From: Actinomycetales bacterium
GTDB taxonomy: Bacteria; Actinomycetota; Actinomycetes; Actinomycetales; JAHECE01
Reading direction: 5' to 3'
Assembly (NCBI GenBank): GCA_024641895.1
Contig: JAHECE010000043.1
Span: 1 to 13,877 of the forward strand
DNA length: 13,877 nt
Below, in pieces: positions 1 to 7,781 of the stretch. Position numbers and translations under genes: made by a program. The notes beneath the pieces were generated by a model, which had not been told where the DNA came from, ran no database searches, and saw nothing but the letters and a program-made list of their open reading frames with translations. How positions within the stretch are numbered: the first letter of the stretch is position 1; each line of letters starts with the position of its first letter.

Positions 1-306
1 CCGGACCACGAGCGCGTGACGCTGCTGGGCGCCCGGCTGATCCGGGAAGGGGTGCTCCAGCAGAACGCGCTCAGCGACGCCGACGCCTACTCGAGCCCCC
101 AGAAGGAGCGCGCGCTGGTCGAGGCGGTCCTTGCCGTGGTCGACCGGGCGCGGTCGCTGCTCGACCAGGGCGTGCCGGCTTCGGTGATCGAGGAGGTCGA
201 CGTCGCCCCGGTGCTCCGGGCTCGCGAGCGAGCGGGGCCGGACGCGCCGGGAGTCGTCTCCGACGCGCGTGACCTGGTCCTGCACAGGCTGGAGGAGCAG
301 GGATGA
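1..306 (+). CDS. atpA: V/A-type ATPase subunit A, C-terminal fragment (5' truncated by window)
   Basis: The frame is open from the first base, so the gene begins upstream; 101 C-terminal residues are visible. The A subunit is the catalytic nucleotide-hydrolysing subunit of the V1/A1 sector, working at the cytoplasmic membrane. The fragment matches the family's C-terminal helical domain: an arginine-led 'REGVLQQNALSDADAYSSPQKE' type block corresponds to the family's conserved LQQNAF...D.Y....K segment, here at about residues 19-40 of the visible part, followed by a helical tail. The catalytic P-loop lies outside the window. Its TGA overlaps the ATG of the next gene (ATGA at 303-306), and the A-B-D order downstream is the usual one for bacterial V/A-ATPase operons. 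The short fragment is identified partly through its neighbours. A GTG at 16-18 is internal and not the start. Confidence 0.88.
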   Translation, partial: PDHERVTLLGARLIREGVLQQNALSDADAYSSPQKERALVEAVLAVVDRARSLLDQGVPASVIEEVDVAPVLRARERAGPDAPGVVSDARDLVLHRLEEQG

Positions 307-1685
307 GGCCCGCCCCGATCGAGTACCGCGCGATTCGCAGCGTGCGGGACCCGCTCGTGATCGTCGAGGGGGTGCAGGACGTGGGCTGGGACGAGGAGAC
401 GGTGGTCCGCCTCGACGACGGCGGTGAGCCGCGCTACGGGGTGGTGCAGGAGGTCGACCGGGGCCTTGCCGTCGTGCAGGTGTACGAGGGCACGAGCGGG
501 ATCGGCCGTGGCAACGCGCGGGTGGCCTTCACGGGGCACCCCACGACGATCCCGGTCGGCGTCGACTGGCTCGGTCGGGTGACCAACGGTCGGGGGGACC
601 CGCTCGACGGCGGTCCTGCGATCCTGGGACAGGCGCGCCGTGCGGTCTCGGGTCTGCCCATGAACCCGGCCGCGAGGTCCAGCCCGCAGGACGCGATCGT
701 CACGGGTGTCTCCGCGGTCGACGGCCTCGCGACGCTCGTGCGGGGCCAGAAGCTGCCGATCTTCTCGATGGGCGGACTCTCGCACCTCGAGCTCGCCGTG
801 CAGATCGCCGCCCAGTCGCACGCGGGGCGGGAGCCCTTCCGCGTCGTCTTCGCCGCCCTGGGCATCACGAACGCGGATGTGATGGCGGTCCGCGACGGCC
901 TGGAGGACCGGGCCGAGCGGGGGGAGCTGTGCCTGATCGTCAACACCGCATCGGACCCGATCATCCAGCGGATCCTCACGCCGCGGGTCGCCCTCACCGT
1001 CGCGGAGCACCTGGCCTTCGACCAGGGCTTCCATGTTCTGGTCGTGCTCTCCGACATGACCAACTACTGCGAGGCCGTGCGCCAGCTCGCCGCTGCGCGC
1101 GGTGACGTGCCGGCTCGGCGCGGCTACCCGGGATACCTCTACAGCGACCTGGCCTCCCTCTACGAACGGTGCGGGCGCGTCCGCGGACGTCCGGGTTCGG
1201 TCACCCTCGTGCCGGTGCTGACCATGCCGTCGGGCGACATCACCCACCCGGTCCCCGACCTCACCGGCTACATCACCGAGGGGCAGCTCGTGCTCTCGCC
1301 GGAGGCGGCGTCGCGCGGCGTCTACCCGCCCTTCGACCCGTTGACCTCGCTGTCGCGCCTCATGCGCCGGGGCGCCGGGCCGGACCGGACACGCGCCGAC
1401 CACCTCGACGTCGCCGCCCAGGCTCAGAGCGCGCTCGCCCGGGCGCGGCAGGCCCGGGAGCTGGCCGAGCTGCTGGGGGAGGAGGCGCTCTCCGAGACGG
1501 ATCGTCTCTACCTGAGGTTCTCGCGAGTCTTCGAGGCGGACTTCCTCACGCAGCGGACCGACGAGAACCGATCGCTCGACGCGACCCTCGACCTCGCCTG
1601 GCGGGCCCTGTCCGTCCTGCCGCAGCGCGAGCTGACGATGGTCTCGGACGCGCTCCTGGACGCGCACTACGAGGAGCCCGACTGA
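303..1685 (+). CDS. atpB: V/A-type ATPase subunit B (non-catalytic, regulatory)
   Basis: This 460-residue protein has the usual length for V/A-ATPase B subunits, which alternate with A in the cytoplasmic hexamer and bind nucleotide without a P-loop. Family landmarks are clear: LGRVTNGRGDPLDGG at about residues 95-109, the GGLSHLELAVQIAAQS helix at about 158-173, SDMTNYCEAVRQLA near 250, RRGYPGYLYSDLASLYERCG near 273-292, and the TMPSGDITHPVPDLTGYITEGQ loop near 308-329. No Walker A motif is present, as expected for B rather than A. The start ATG overlaps the A-subunit stop, and the stop TGA shares one base with the ATG of the D subunit. That implies tight translational coupling. Some normally conserved positions are changed (SMGGLSH for the usual S.SGLPH), so this is a divergent member. 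Function as H+ or Na+ pump, or as synthase, cannot be told without the membrane subunits. Confidence 0.95.
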   Translation: MRPAPIEYRAIRSVRDPLVIVEGVQDVGWDEETVVRLDDGGEPRYGVVQEVDRGLAVVQVYEGTSGIGRGNARVAFTGHPTTIPVGVDWLGRVTNGRGDPLDGGPAILGQARRAVSGLPMNPAARSSPQDAIVTGVSAVDGLATLVRGQKLPIFSMGGLSHLELAVQIAAQSHAGREPFRVVFAALGITNADVMAVRDGLEDRAERGELCLIVNTASDPIIQRILTPRVALTVAEHLAFDQGFHVLVVLSDMTNYCEAVRQLAAARGDVPARRGYPGYLYSDLASLYERCGRVRGRPGSVTLVPVLTMPSGDITHPVPDLTGYITEGQLVLSPEAASRGVYPPFDPLTSLSRLMRRGAGPDRTRADHLDVAAQAQSALARARQARELAELLGEEALSETDRLYLRFSRVFEADFLTQRTDENRSLDATLDLAWRALSVLPQRELTMVSDALLDAHYEEPD

Positions 1686-2308
1686 TGAGAGCCCTGCCGC
1701 CCACGCGCACCACGCGGATCTCGCTCCAGCGGCGTCTCGCGACGGCCTCGCGGGCCATCGGTGTCCTCGAGGAGAAGGCGCACGCGCTCACCCGGGAGCA
1801 CCGCCGCCTGCGGCACCAGGTCGACGAGACCCGCCGGGCGTGGGCGGACGCCGGCCGCGACGCCGACCGGTGGTTCGTCCGGGCGGCCGTGCTCGGGGGC
1901 CTGGACCAGCTCGACCTCGTGGTCGCCCACCTGGGCGCCCCGGCGCAGGCCCGGGTGACCTGGCGCAGCATCATGGGCGTCACCTACCCGAGTGAGGCGC
2001 ACCTCGATCTTGCCCAGGCGATCCCGCTCGGGAGCGTCGCTCGCACCGGTGCGCTGGAGGAGGCCGCGTCCGCGTACCGACGTGCGGTCGCGGCCGCGCT
2101 CGACCACGCTGCCGCGACGCGCGCCCTCGCGCTCGTCGAGGTCGAGCTGGGGGTGACCCGGCGACGCCTGCGCGCCCTGGAGAACCGGTGGGTTCCCCAC
2201 CTTCGGGACGGCCTGCACGACGTCGAGCTGGCACTGGCGGCCATGGAGCAGGAGGACGCGGTGCGCGCCCGGTGGGTGAGCAGGCGCGGGGCGGGGGATG
2301 CGCGGTGA
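1685..2308 (+). CDS. atpD: V/A-type ATPase subunit D (central rotor shaft)
   Basis: Subunit D forms the long coiled-coil central shaft that turns inside the A3B3 hexamer and links it to the membrane rotor. The 207-residue product fits the family length. The N-terminal block PTRTTRISLQRRLATASRAIGVLEEKAHAL (about 5-34; family pattern P.T...L..L...L..A..G..LL..KR..L) is diagnostic in form. The C-terminal half is a long Arg/Leu-rich helix with TRRRLRALENRWVPHL near 165-180, matching the conserved R..NALE...IP segment. The frame is open much further upstream inside the B gene, but the start at 1685 is chosen because it gives the family N-terminus and a 1-nt stop/start overlap (TGATG). The stop overlaps the GTG of the next gene, a universal stress protein. 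Confidence 0.92.
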   Translation: MRALPPTRTTRISLQRRLATASRAIGVLEEKAHALTREHRRLRHQVDETRRAWADAGRDADRWFVRAAVLGGLDQLDLVVAHLGAPAQARVTWRSIMGVTYPSEAHLDLAQAIPLGSVARTGALEEAASAYRRAVAAALDHAAATRALALVEVELGVTRRRLRALENRWVPHLRDGLHDVELALAAMEQEDAVRARWVSRRGAGDAR

Positions 2309-2754
2309 GCGCCCGGCGGTTCCTGGTCTGCGTGGACGGCTCCCGCGCGGCCCTGTCCGCGGCTCGGCTCGCGGTGAGCATGGCTGCCGACCAGGGCGGG
2401 ATGGTGCGCGCGGTCGCCGTGATCGAAAACGGGGACGCGCTGCAGCGCCTCGACGCCCCCGGCCGGCAGGAGCGGCCGGCCGCCGACCGCCTCGAGCGCA
2501 GCGCCCGCTCGATGCTGCAGCGGGTCGTGAGCATCGGGCAAGGTCAGGACGTGCGCGTGGAGACGGGGCTGCTCCGCGGCGACCCGCTTCGGGCCATCCT
2601 CCGAGACGCGCGGGACTGGCGGCCGGACCTCGTCGTGATCGGCCGTACCGGGCGGTCGGGCCCCGGTTCCCCCATGGTCGGCAGCCTCGCCATGCACCTC
2701 GTGGAGTTCACCGAGTGGCCGGTCGTGGTGGTCCCGGACGCCGCGCCGGCCTGA
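2305..2754 (+). CDS. Universal stress protein, UspA family (ATP-binding type)
   Basis: This 149-residue single-domain Usp is a cytoplasmic alpha/beta nucleotide-binding protein; family members dimerise and modulate stress or energy-starvation responses. Strand 1 reads FLVCVDGSRAALSAARLA (about 6-23). Near the C-terminus sits the full ATP-binding motif G-x2-G-x9-G-S (G113, G116, G126, S127), then a closing VVVVP strand. Presence of this motif marks the ATP-binding UspFG/MJ0577 type. The frame stays open upstream to about 2188, but the GTG at 2305 is preferred: it begins the protein just before strand 1, has a G-rich ribosome site (GGGGGA near 2294), and overlaps the D-subunit stop (GTGA, 2305-2308). 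Coupling to the last ATPase gene suggests expression in step with the ATPase. A direct action on the enzyme is inference. Confidence 0.92.
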   Translation: MSARRFLVCVDGSRAALSAARLAVSMAADQGGMVRAVAVIENGDALQRLDAPGRQERPAADRLERSARSMLQRVVSIGQGQDVRVETGLLRGDPLRAILRDARDWRPDLVVIGRTGRSGPGSPMVGSLAMHLVEFTEWPVVVVPDAAPA

Positions 2755-2797
2755 GGTGACGGGATCGTTGGCCCTCTCGCCGTGCCCCGGGAGCCTG

Positions 2798-2811
2798 TAG
2801 CGTCGTCGACG
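2798..2811 (+). promoter_or_regulatory. Predicted leaderless promoter -10 box of the antiporter gene
   Basis: TAGCGT at 2798-2803 fits the actinobacterial TANNNT -10 consensus. Exactly 7 nt separate it from the GTG at 2811, which would place the transcription start on the first base of the start codon. No Shine-Dalgarno sequence precedes that GTG, in agreement. I see no good -35 hexamer at the right distance. The same arrangement precedes the gene at 7290. Confidence 0.6.
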
Positions 2812-4112
2812 TGCCCCTGGGCCAGGACCTGCTCCTGCTCCTCGTCTTCGCCGGTGCGCTTCTCGTGGCCGTGCTCATCTCGGCCCGCGCGCACCGGACA
2901 GTCCTGTCCACGGCAGTCCTCTTCCTCGTCGTGGGCATCGCGGCGGGAGAAGGCAGCCTCGGCCTCATCCGGCTGCAGGCGGACGACCCGATCGTCTTCG
3001 GACTCGCTCAGGCCGCCTTGTTCGCGGTCCTCTTCACCGACGGGATGCGGGTCGGCTGGACCGACCTCCGGACGGCCTGGCGACTCCCCGGTCGCGCCTT
3101 GCTGCTCGGCATGCCCCTGACGATGGCGCTGACGGCCGGCCTCGCGCTCTGGCTGACCGACCTCGGACTCGTCGAGTGCCTTCTCCTGGGTGCGGTGCTC
3201 GCGCCGACGGACCCGGTGTTCGCGGCGGCGCTCGTGGGCAACAGGCGCGTGCCGCAGCGGTTGCGTCAGATGCTCAACGTCGAGTCGGGCCTCAACGACG
3301 GCCTGGCCCTGCCCTTCGTGATCATCCTGCTCGAGGTCGCCTCCCACGAGGAGCTGCACATCGGCGGCCTCATGCTCGAGCTGCTGCTCGGCGTCGTCAT
3401 CGGGGTGGCCGTGCCCTGGCTCGTGCTGCGACTCGAGCGAAGCCGCGTCTTCGAGTCCAGCGACGAGTACGTCGCGATCACGGCGGTCGCGATCGCGCTG
3501 CTCGTCCTCGCGCTGTGCGCGTTGACCCACGCAAACCTGTTCCTCGCGGCTTTCACGGCCGGGATCACGGTTGCCACCCACGGGGCCCGGGAGGCGCAGG
3601 CCTTCCGCGGGCTCGGTGACCTGGTCGCGGAGCTCCTGAAGCTCGCTGCGCTTCTCGTCTTCGGCCTGCTCGTCTCGCCGCCCTTCCTCGCCGAGATCCC
3701 GTTCGCGGGCTGGGTCTTCGCGGTCCTCGCCCTCGTGCTCGCGCGGCCGCTGGCCCTGCTGGCCTCGTTCGCTCGCTCCGGCCTCAGCGGACGGGAGCAG
3801 GCTGCGGCGATGTGGTTCGGGCCGAAGGGCTTCGCCTCGGTGGTGTACGGGCTGCTCGTGCTGCGCTCCGGCGTCGACTCCGCGGACACGCTGTTCCACC
3901 TCATCGCGCTCACGATCACGCTGTCGATCATCGCCCACTCATCGACGGACGTCGTCGTGGCCCGCGCTTTCGACGAGCCCACCGAGGTCCCGGCCTGGGC
4001 GGCCCCCGCGACCGCGGAAGGGCTCGACGGCGGCTCCGGGGCGCACGCGCGCGAGGACCCACCACAGCCCGGGCCGGACGACGGCCCTTCGGCCCATCAG
4101 GACGGACCATGA
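2811..4112 (+). CDS. CPA1/NhaP-type Na+(K+)/H+ antiporter
   Basis: This 433-residue integral membrane protein has about 12 hydrophobic segments between residues 5 and 380. CPA1 antiporters swap cytoplasmic Na+ or K+ for external H+ for pH and salt homeostasis. Key family motifs are present: APTDPVFAAAL (T133-D134-P135) on one helix, and ESGLNDG (residues 158-164) with the ion-binding N162-D163 pair, which in this superfamily goes with electroneutral exchange. FGPKGFASVVYGLLVL near residues 338-353 is the typical late helix. The last roughly 55 residues are hydrophilic and rich in Pro, Gly and Asp, a disordered cytoplasmic tail. The GTG start is chosen because it begins the first helix directly and fits a leaderless promoter. 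The stop TGA overlaps the ATG of an ABC ATPase, so antiporter and ABC transporter probably share an mRNA. Na+ versus K+ choice is not readable. Confidence 0.9.
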   Translation: MPLGQDLLLLLVFAGALLVAVLISARAHRTVLSTAVLFLVVGIAAGEGSLGLIRLQADDPIVFGLAQAALFAVLFTDGMRVGWTDLRTAWRLPGRALLLGMPLTMALTAGLALWLTDLGLVECLLLGAVLAPTDPVFAAALVGNRRVPQRLRQMLNVESGLNDGLALPFVIILLEVASHEELHIGGLMLELLLGVVIGVAVPWLVLRLERSRVFESSDEYVAITAVAIALLVLALCALTHANLFLAAFTAGITVATHGAREAQAFRGLGDLVAELLKLAALLVFGLLVSPPFLAEIPFAGWVFAVLALVLARPLALLASFARSGLSGREQAAAMWFGPKGFASVVYGLLVLRSGVDSADTLFHLIALTITLSIIAHSSTDVVVARAFDEPTEVPAWAAPATAEGLDGGSGAHAREDPPQPGPDDGPSAHQDGP

Positions 4113-4843
4113 GCAGTCTCGAGCACGTGGCCGAGGCTCCGCTGGCCGAGCTGACGAAGGTACGCAAGACCTACGGCTCCGGCGAGGCCGCGGTCGACGC
4201 GATCAAGGACGTGGACCTGGTGCTCGGCCCGGGGCAGGTCGTCGTCGTCCTCGGACCGTCCGGCTCGGGCAAGACGACGCTCCTGAACGTCCTCGGGGGT
4301 ATCGAGCCGGCCACCGGGGGCCGGGTGGTCCTGGCGGGCCACGACCTCTCCGGGCTTTCGGCGGACGCCCTCACCGACGTCCGCCGCGACAGCGTGGGCT
4401 TCGTCTTCCAGTTCTTCAACCTGATCCCCGCCCTGACCGCTCGGGAGAACGTCTTGCTCGTCGCGGAGCTCACCAGCCGGCACGTCGAGGACCGGGTGGA
4501 CGCGGCGCTCGCGAGCGTGGGACTCACAGACCACGCGGAGTACTTCCCCGCGCAGATGTCCGGTGGCCAGCAGCAGCGGGTCGCGGTCGCGCGGGCGCTC
4601 GTGACCGCACCGCGTCTGCTGCTGTGCGACGAGCCGACCGGTTCCCTCGATCTCGACACGGGGCGCCAGGTCCTCGTCCTCCTGCAGGAGGCGGCTCGCC
4701 AGGGCGGCCGCTGCGTCGTCATCGTGACGCACAACCAGGCGATCGCGGACATGGCGGACCGGGTCATCCGGATGCGGTCGGGCCTCCTCGTGGAGGACGT
4801 CGCTCAGGGCTCCCCTCTGCCGGCGGCGGAGGTCACCTGGTGA
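4109..4843 (+). CDS. ABC transporter ATP-binding protein, MacB/LolD type
   Basis: A 244-residue ABC ATPase that powers the FtsX-type permease encoded next. All motifs are intact: Walker A GPSGSGKT (residues 49-56, K55), Q-loop Q101 in VFQFFNLIPALTARENV (a MacB/LolD hallmark), signature MSGGQQQR (150-157), Walker B LLLCDEP with D174 and catalytic E175, and H-loop H208 in VTHN. The frame is open back into the antiporter gene, but ATG 4109 is preferred: the domain begins about 20 residues later, AGGACGG lies just upstream, and ATGA overlaps the antiporter stop. The gene's own stop overlaps the GTG of the permease. In this family the ATPase drives conformational work (export, lipoprotein or lipid extraction, peptide defence) rather than import. 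No substrate-specific partner is visible. Confidence 0.93.
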   Translation: MSSLEHVAEAPLAELTKVRKTYGSGEAAVDAIKDVDLVLGPGQVVVVLGPSGSGKTTLLNVLGGIEPATGGRVVLAGHDLSGLSADALTDVRRDSVGFVFQFFNLIPALTARENVLLVAELTSRHVEDRVDAALASVGLTDHAEYFPAQMSGGQQQRVAVARALVTAPRLLLCDEPTGSLDLDTGRQVLVLLQEAARQGGRCVVIVTHNQAIADMADRVIRMRSGLLVEDVAQGSPLPAAEVTW

Positions 4844-7218
4844 CCGGGGGCCACCCGACCCTGAGGACCAAGCTTCGCCGCGACATCCGGGGGCAGTGGC
4901 CGCAGTTCGCCGCGGTCACCGTCACGATCCTGCTCGGCGTGGCGCTCTTCGCGGCGTCCTACGAGGCCTACCGCAACCTCGTGGCCTCCTACGACAAGGT
5001 CTTCGCCGACGAGCGGTTCGCCGACCTCTTCGTGACCGGTGGCGATGTCGAGGCCTTCGCGGCGCGGGCCGCCTCCGCAGACGGCGTCGCGGCCGTGACG
5101 ACCCGTACGCAGGCCGACCTGCCGGTCCAGGTCGGCCGGGACAAGTTCCGCGGGCGCGTCGTGGGCTATCCCGGAACAGGCGAGCCGGACGTGAACCGGC
5201 TGACGGTGCTGACCGGTGACGGCCTCGCCGGGTCCGCGACGGCGCTGGCGGAGCACCACATGTCGGGCCACTTCGCGCTCGGGCCCGGGGACGCCGTCGT
5301 CGTGGTGGGCCCCGACGGCCCGGTGCGGCTCACGCTGACGGGGACGGTCTCCAGCGGCGAGTACCTCTGGCCGGCGCGCAGCCGGCAGGACCCGATCTCC
5401 ATGCCGGGCGCCTTCGGGGTCCTGTTCGTGCCCGAGCCGACGGCGCAGGCCCTTGCCGGGGCAGCGGGCCCGAACCAGGTGCTCGTTCGGCTCACCGACG
5501 AGGCGCGCGCGGCGCCGGACGGGCCGCTCGGGGAACTGAGTCGTTCAGCGGTCGCCGCGGGAGCGACGGAGGTGCTGACACGCGCCGAGCAGCCGTCCAA
5601 CGCTCTGCTGCACGAGGACGTCGACGGCTTCCGGGAGATGGCTGTCGCGTTCCCGATCCTCTTCTTGTCCGCCGCTGCCCTCGCCACCTACGTGCTCCTC
5701 ACCCGGCGCGTGCGCAGCGAACGGCCGATCATCGGGATGCTCCGTGCCTGGGGCATGCGGCGCCGCACGATCGGTGCGCACTACCTGGGCTTCGGCGTCG
5801 TCGCCGGTCTCCTCGGCTCGGTCCTCGGGGTGGCGCTCGGCGCGGCGACGGCGCGCGTGCTGAGCCGCGTGTACCTCCAGGTGATCGGCCTGCCGGACCA
5901 GTCCGCCGTGCTGGAGGTGGGCCGCCCCACGAGCCTGGTCGGTGGCCTCCTGTTCGGCGTCGTCGTCGGCGCCGGGGCCGCGCTGGCGCCTGCTCGGCTC
6001 GCGGCGCAGGTGCCACCTGCCGAGGCGATGCGGGGCGAGGTTCCCGCGGACGGTGGCCGGCTCTCGCGCCTCGAGCGGCTGCTGCCCCCGCTGGCGCGCC
6101 TGCCCGCACGGTGGCGGATGGTGCTTCGCGGCATCGGCCGCAACAGGCGCCGATCCGTCTTCACCGCGACCGGTGTGGCGCTCTCGTTGATCCTCGTCCT
6201 CGCGTCGTGGACGATGATCGACACGATGGGGGAGTTGTTGCGCGTCCAGTTCGACGAGGTCACCCGGCAGGACGCGCAGGCCGACTTCGCCGGCCCGGTC
6301 GGCCCTGACCAGCTGGCCGCGCTCGCTGCGGTGACCGGGGTGGCCGAGGTCGAACCCCTGGCCCTGGCGCCGGTCGCGCTCGTGCTCGGAGACCGGACCT
6401 ACGGGACGGCGCTGTACGCCTTCGAGCCCGGCACGAGCATGCACCGCTTCCGCCTCGTGGGCGGCGGGACGACGACGCTCCCCGCGGCGGGCCTGCTCGT
6501 CGGTCGAGCGATCACCGATCGCATCGGTGCCCGGGCCGGCGACAGGGTCACCCTCCGGTTCGCGGGTTCCGGCCAGGATGTCCAGGCGACGGTGGTCGAC
6601 CTGCTCGACGAACCGCTCGGCACCTTCGCATACGCGTCCCAGGACTGGCTCGCGTCCGCGGTCGGTGCGCTGCCCGCCACGTCCGCCCTGGTCACCTACG
6701 AGCCGGGTACGGACCCAGACGTCGTCCGGCGCGCGGTCTCCGACCTGCCCGACGTCGTCGCCTACACGGACACCCAGGCCCTCGCCCGGGTGTGGGACCA
6801 GTACTCGGGCCTCTTCTACGTCTTCGTCGGGGGCATGCTCGCACTCGGAAGCGTCATGGCCTTCGCCGTGATCTTCACGACGATGTCGGTCAACATCCTG
6901 GAGCGACGGCGCGAGCTGGCGACCCTGCGGGCCGCGGGCGTGCGGCAGGGGCGGTTGTCCCGGCTGGTCGCGGCGGAGAACATGCTCGTCGCACTCGGCG
7001 GCGTCGTCCCGGGCCTCGTGCTCGGCGTCGTGGCCGGATGGCTGCTGCTCGACTCGTTCTCCTCCGACCAGTTCCGGCTGGAGCTCGTCGTGCGTCCCCT
7101 CACGCTCGTCGTGGCCTGCGCAGCGATCCTCTTCGTGGCGTTCGCGTCGCAGTGGCCCGGGCTTCGGTCGATCCACCGGATGGACCTGGGTGAAGTGGTG
7201 CGCGGGCGCAGCGGCTGA
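4840..7218 (+). CDS. ABC transporter permease with two FtsX domains
   Basis: A 792-residue permease forming the membrane part of the MacB/LolD-type transporter. Layout: one N-terminal membrane helix (about 22-42), a large extracytoplasmic domain (about 45-260), three helices of a first FtsX domain (about 265-390) with RRVRSERPIIGMLRAWGMRRRTI as coupling segment, a cytoplasmic stretch, another single helix (about 440-462), a second extracytoplasmic domain (about 465-650), and a second FtsX domain with three helices (about 655-770) containing ILERRRELATLRAAGV. This doubled 4+4 helix design is typical of long actinobacterial permeases in the family. The GTG at 4840 is chosen over upstream in-frame sequence inside the ATPase gene because of the GTGA overlap and because it gives a short basic N-terminus before helix 1. 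The substrate is unknown; the large external domains suggest a lipid, peptide or cell-envelope substrate (inference). Confidence 0.9.
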   Translation: MTGGHPTLRTKLRRDIRGQWPQFAAVTVTILLGVALFAASYEAYRNLVASYDKVFADERFADLFVTGGDVEAFAARAASADGVAAVTTRTQADLPVQVGRDKFRGRVVGYPGTGEPDVNRLTVLTGDGLAGSATALAEHHMSGHFALGPGDAVVVVGPDGPVRLTLTGTVSSGEYLWPARSRQDPISMPGAFGVLFVPEPTAQALAGAAGPNQVLVRLTDEARAAPDGPLGELSRSAVAAGATEVLTRAEQPSNALLHEDVDGFREMAVAFPILFLSAAALATYVLLTRRVRSERPIIGMLRAWGMRRRTIGAHYLGFGVVAGLLGSVLGVALGAATARVLSRVYLQVIGLPDQSAVLEVGRPTSLVGGLLFGVVVGAGAALAPARLAAQVPPAEAMRGEVPADGGRLSRLERLLPPLARLPARWRMVLRGIGRNRRRSVFTATGVALSLILVLASWTMIDTMGELLRVQFDEVTRQDAQADFAGPVGPDQLAALAAVTGVAEVEPLALAPVALVLGDRTYGTALYAFEPGTSMHRFRLVGGGTTTLPAAGLLVGRAITDRIGARAGDRVTLRFAGSGQDVQATVVDLLDEPLGTFAYASQDWLASAVGALPATSALVTYEPGTDPDVVRRAVSDLPDVVAYTDTQALARVWDQYSGLFYVFVGGMLALGSVMAFAVIFTTMSVNILERRRELATLRAAGVRQGRLSRLVAAENMLVALGGVVPGLVLGVVAGWLLLDSFSSDQFRLELVVRPLTLVVACAAILFVAFASQWPGLRSIHRMDLGEVVRGRSG

Positions 7219-7276
7219 TCTCTGGGCGCAGCGGGCCGGTTCGTGCGGCTCACAGGTCGGGCCCAGCCGTCGGGCG

Positions 7277-7290
7277 TAGCCTCGATGGCG
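7277..7290 (+). promoter_or_regulatory. Predicted leaderless promoter -10 box of the DUF2127 gene
   Basis: TAGCCT at 7277-7282 fits TANNNT and is followed by 7 nt and then the GTG start at 7290. There is no ribosome-binding sequence. The 16 bases TAGCCTCGATGGCGTG agree at 12 positions with TAGCGTCGTCGACGTG before the antiporter gene. No clear -35 box is seen. Confidence 0.58.
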
Positions 7291-7781
7291 TGAGCTGGTA
7301 CCACCCATCGACCGTGCTGGACAAGGTCTTCGAAGGCGGCCTCGTCCTCAAGGGTGCCTCGGGCGCGGCTGAGCTCCTCGGCGGCCTGCTCCTCCTGCTC
7401 ACGAGCCCGGCGGCGATCCACGGCTTCCTGGTCGTCGTCACGCAGAAGGAGATCACCGAGGACCCGAACGACAGGATCGCGACGTTCCTGCTCGACTCGA
7501 CAGCGCACATCGATACCGGCGCCAAGGCCTTCGCCGTGGCCTACCTGTGGGTGCACGCGGCGATCAAGCTGACCGCGGTCATCGGCATCCTGCGGAACAA
7601 GGTGTGGGCCTACCCGTTCTCGCTGATCGCGCTCGGCATCCTCACGGCGTATCAGGTGGTGAGCATGGTCGTCAGCTTCTCCGTGGGCATGCTCGTGCTG
7701 ACCACGTTCGACGTGCTCATCCTGTTCCTCATCCGGCGCGAGTACGCGAAGGTCAGACGCCCGGCCGTCGTGGCTGCCTGA
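7290..7781 (+). CDS. DUF2127-family membrane protein
   Basis: A 163-residue predicted inner-membrane protein. After a short soluble start (SWYHPSTVLDKVFEGG) there are about four hydrophobic helices: roughly residues 17-40, 77-98, 104-125 and 128-148. The charged loop KEITEDPNDRIATFLLDSTAHIDTG falls between helices 1 and 2. The overall pattern fits DUF2127: an early 'F.....LKG..G..EL.GG..L', a middle 'FA..YL..HA.IK' seen as FAVAYLWVHAAIKL, and a later 'LRN.VWAYP'. No biochemical role is established for the family, and none is claimed here. The gene stands 71 bases after the permease, with its own leaderless-type -10 box, so it is probably a separate unit. The GTG start gives the expected N-terminus. 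Confidence 0.85.
   Translation: MSWYHPSTVLDKVFEGGLVLKGASGAAELLGGLLLLLTSPAAIHGFLVVVTQKEITEDPNDRIATFLLDSTAHIDTGAKAFAVAYLWVHAAIKLTAVIGILRNKVWAYPFSLIALGILTAYQVVSMVVSFSVGMLVLTTFDVLILFLIRREYAKVRRPAVVAA

Noticed and set aside
87..1667. Long open frame on the minus strand across the ATPase A and B genes
   Set aside because: Its translation is Arg/Asp/Glu-rich and low in hydrophobic order, and the plus strand encodes clear V/A-ATPase subunits. Long antisense frames are expected at this GC level.
2544..3938. Minus-strand open frame of about 460 codons opposite the antiporter
   Set aside because: The product is extremely rich in charged residues (Glu, Arg, Asp, Gln repeats), a mirror of hydrophobic codons on the plus strand; the antiporter has all its family motifs.
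4624..4839. Upstream extension of the permease frame into the ABC ATPase gene
   Set aside because: The extension is Arg/Pro/Gly-rich shadow of the ATPase coding sequence; the GTG with 4-nt overlap gives the normal N-terminus.
5545..7308. Minus-strand open frame of nearly 590 codons opposite the permease
   Set aside because: Same antisense artefact: no domain pattern, while the plus strand has membrane helices and FtsX coupling segments.
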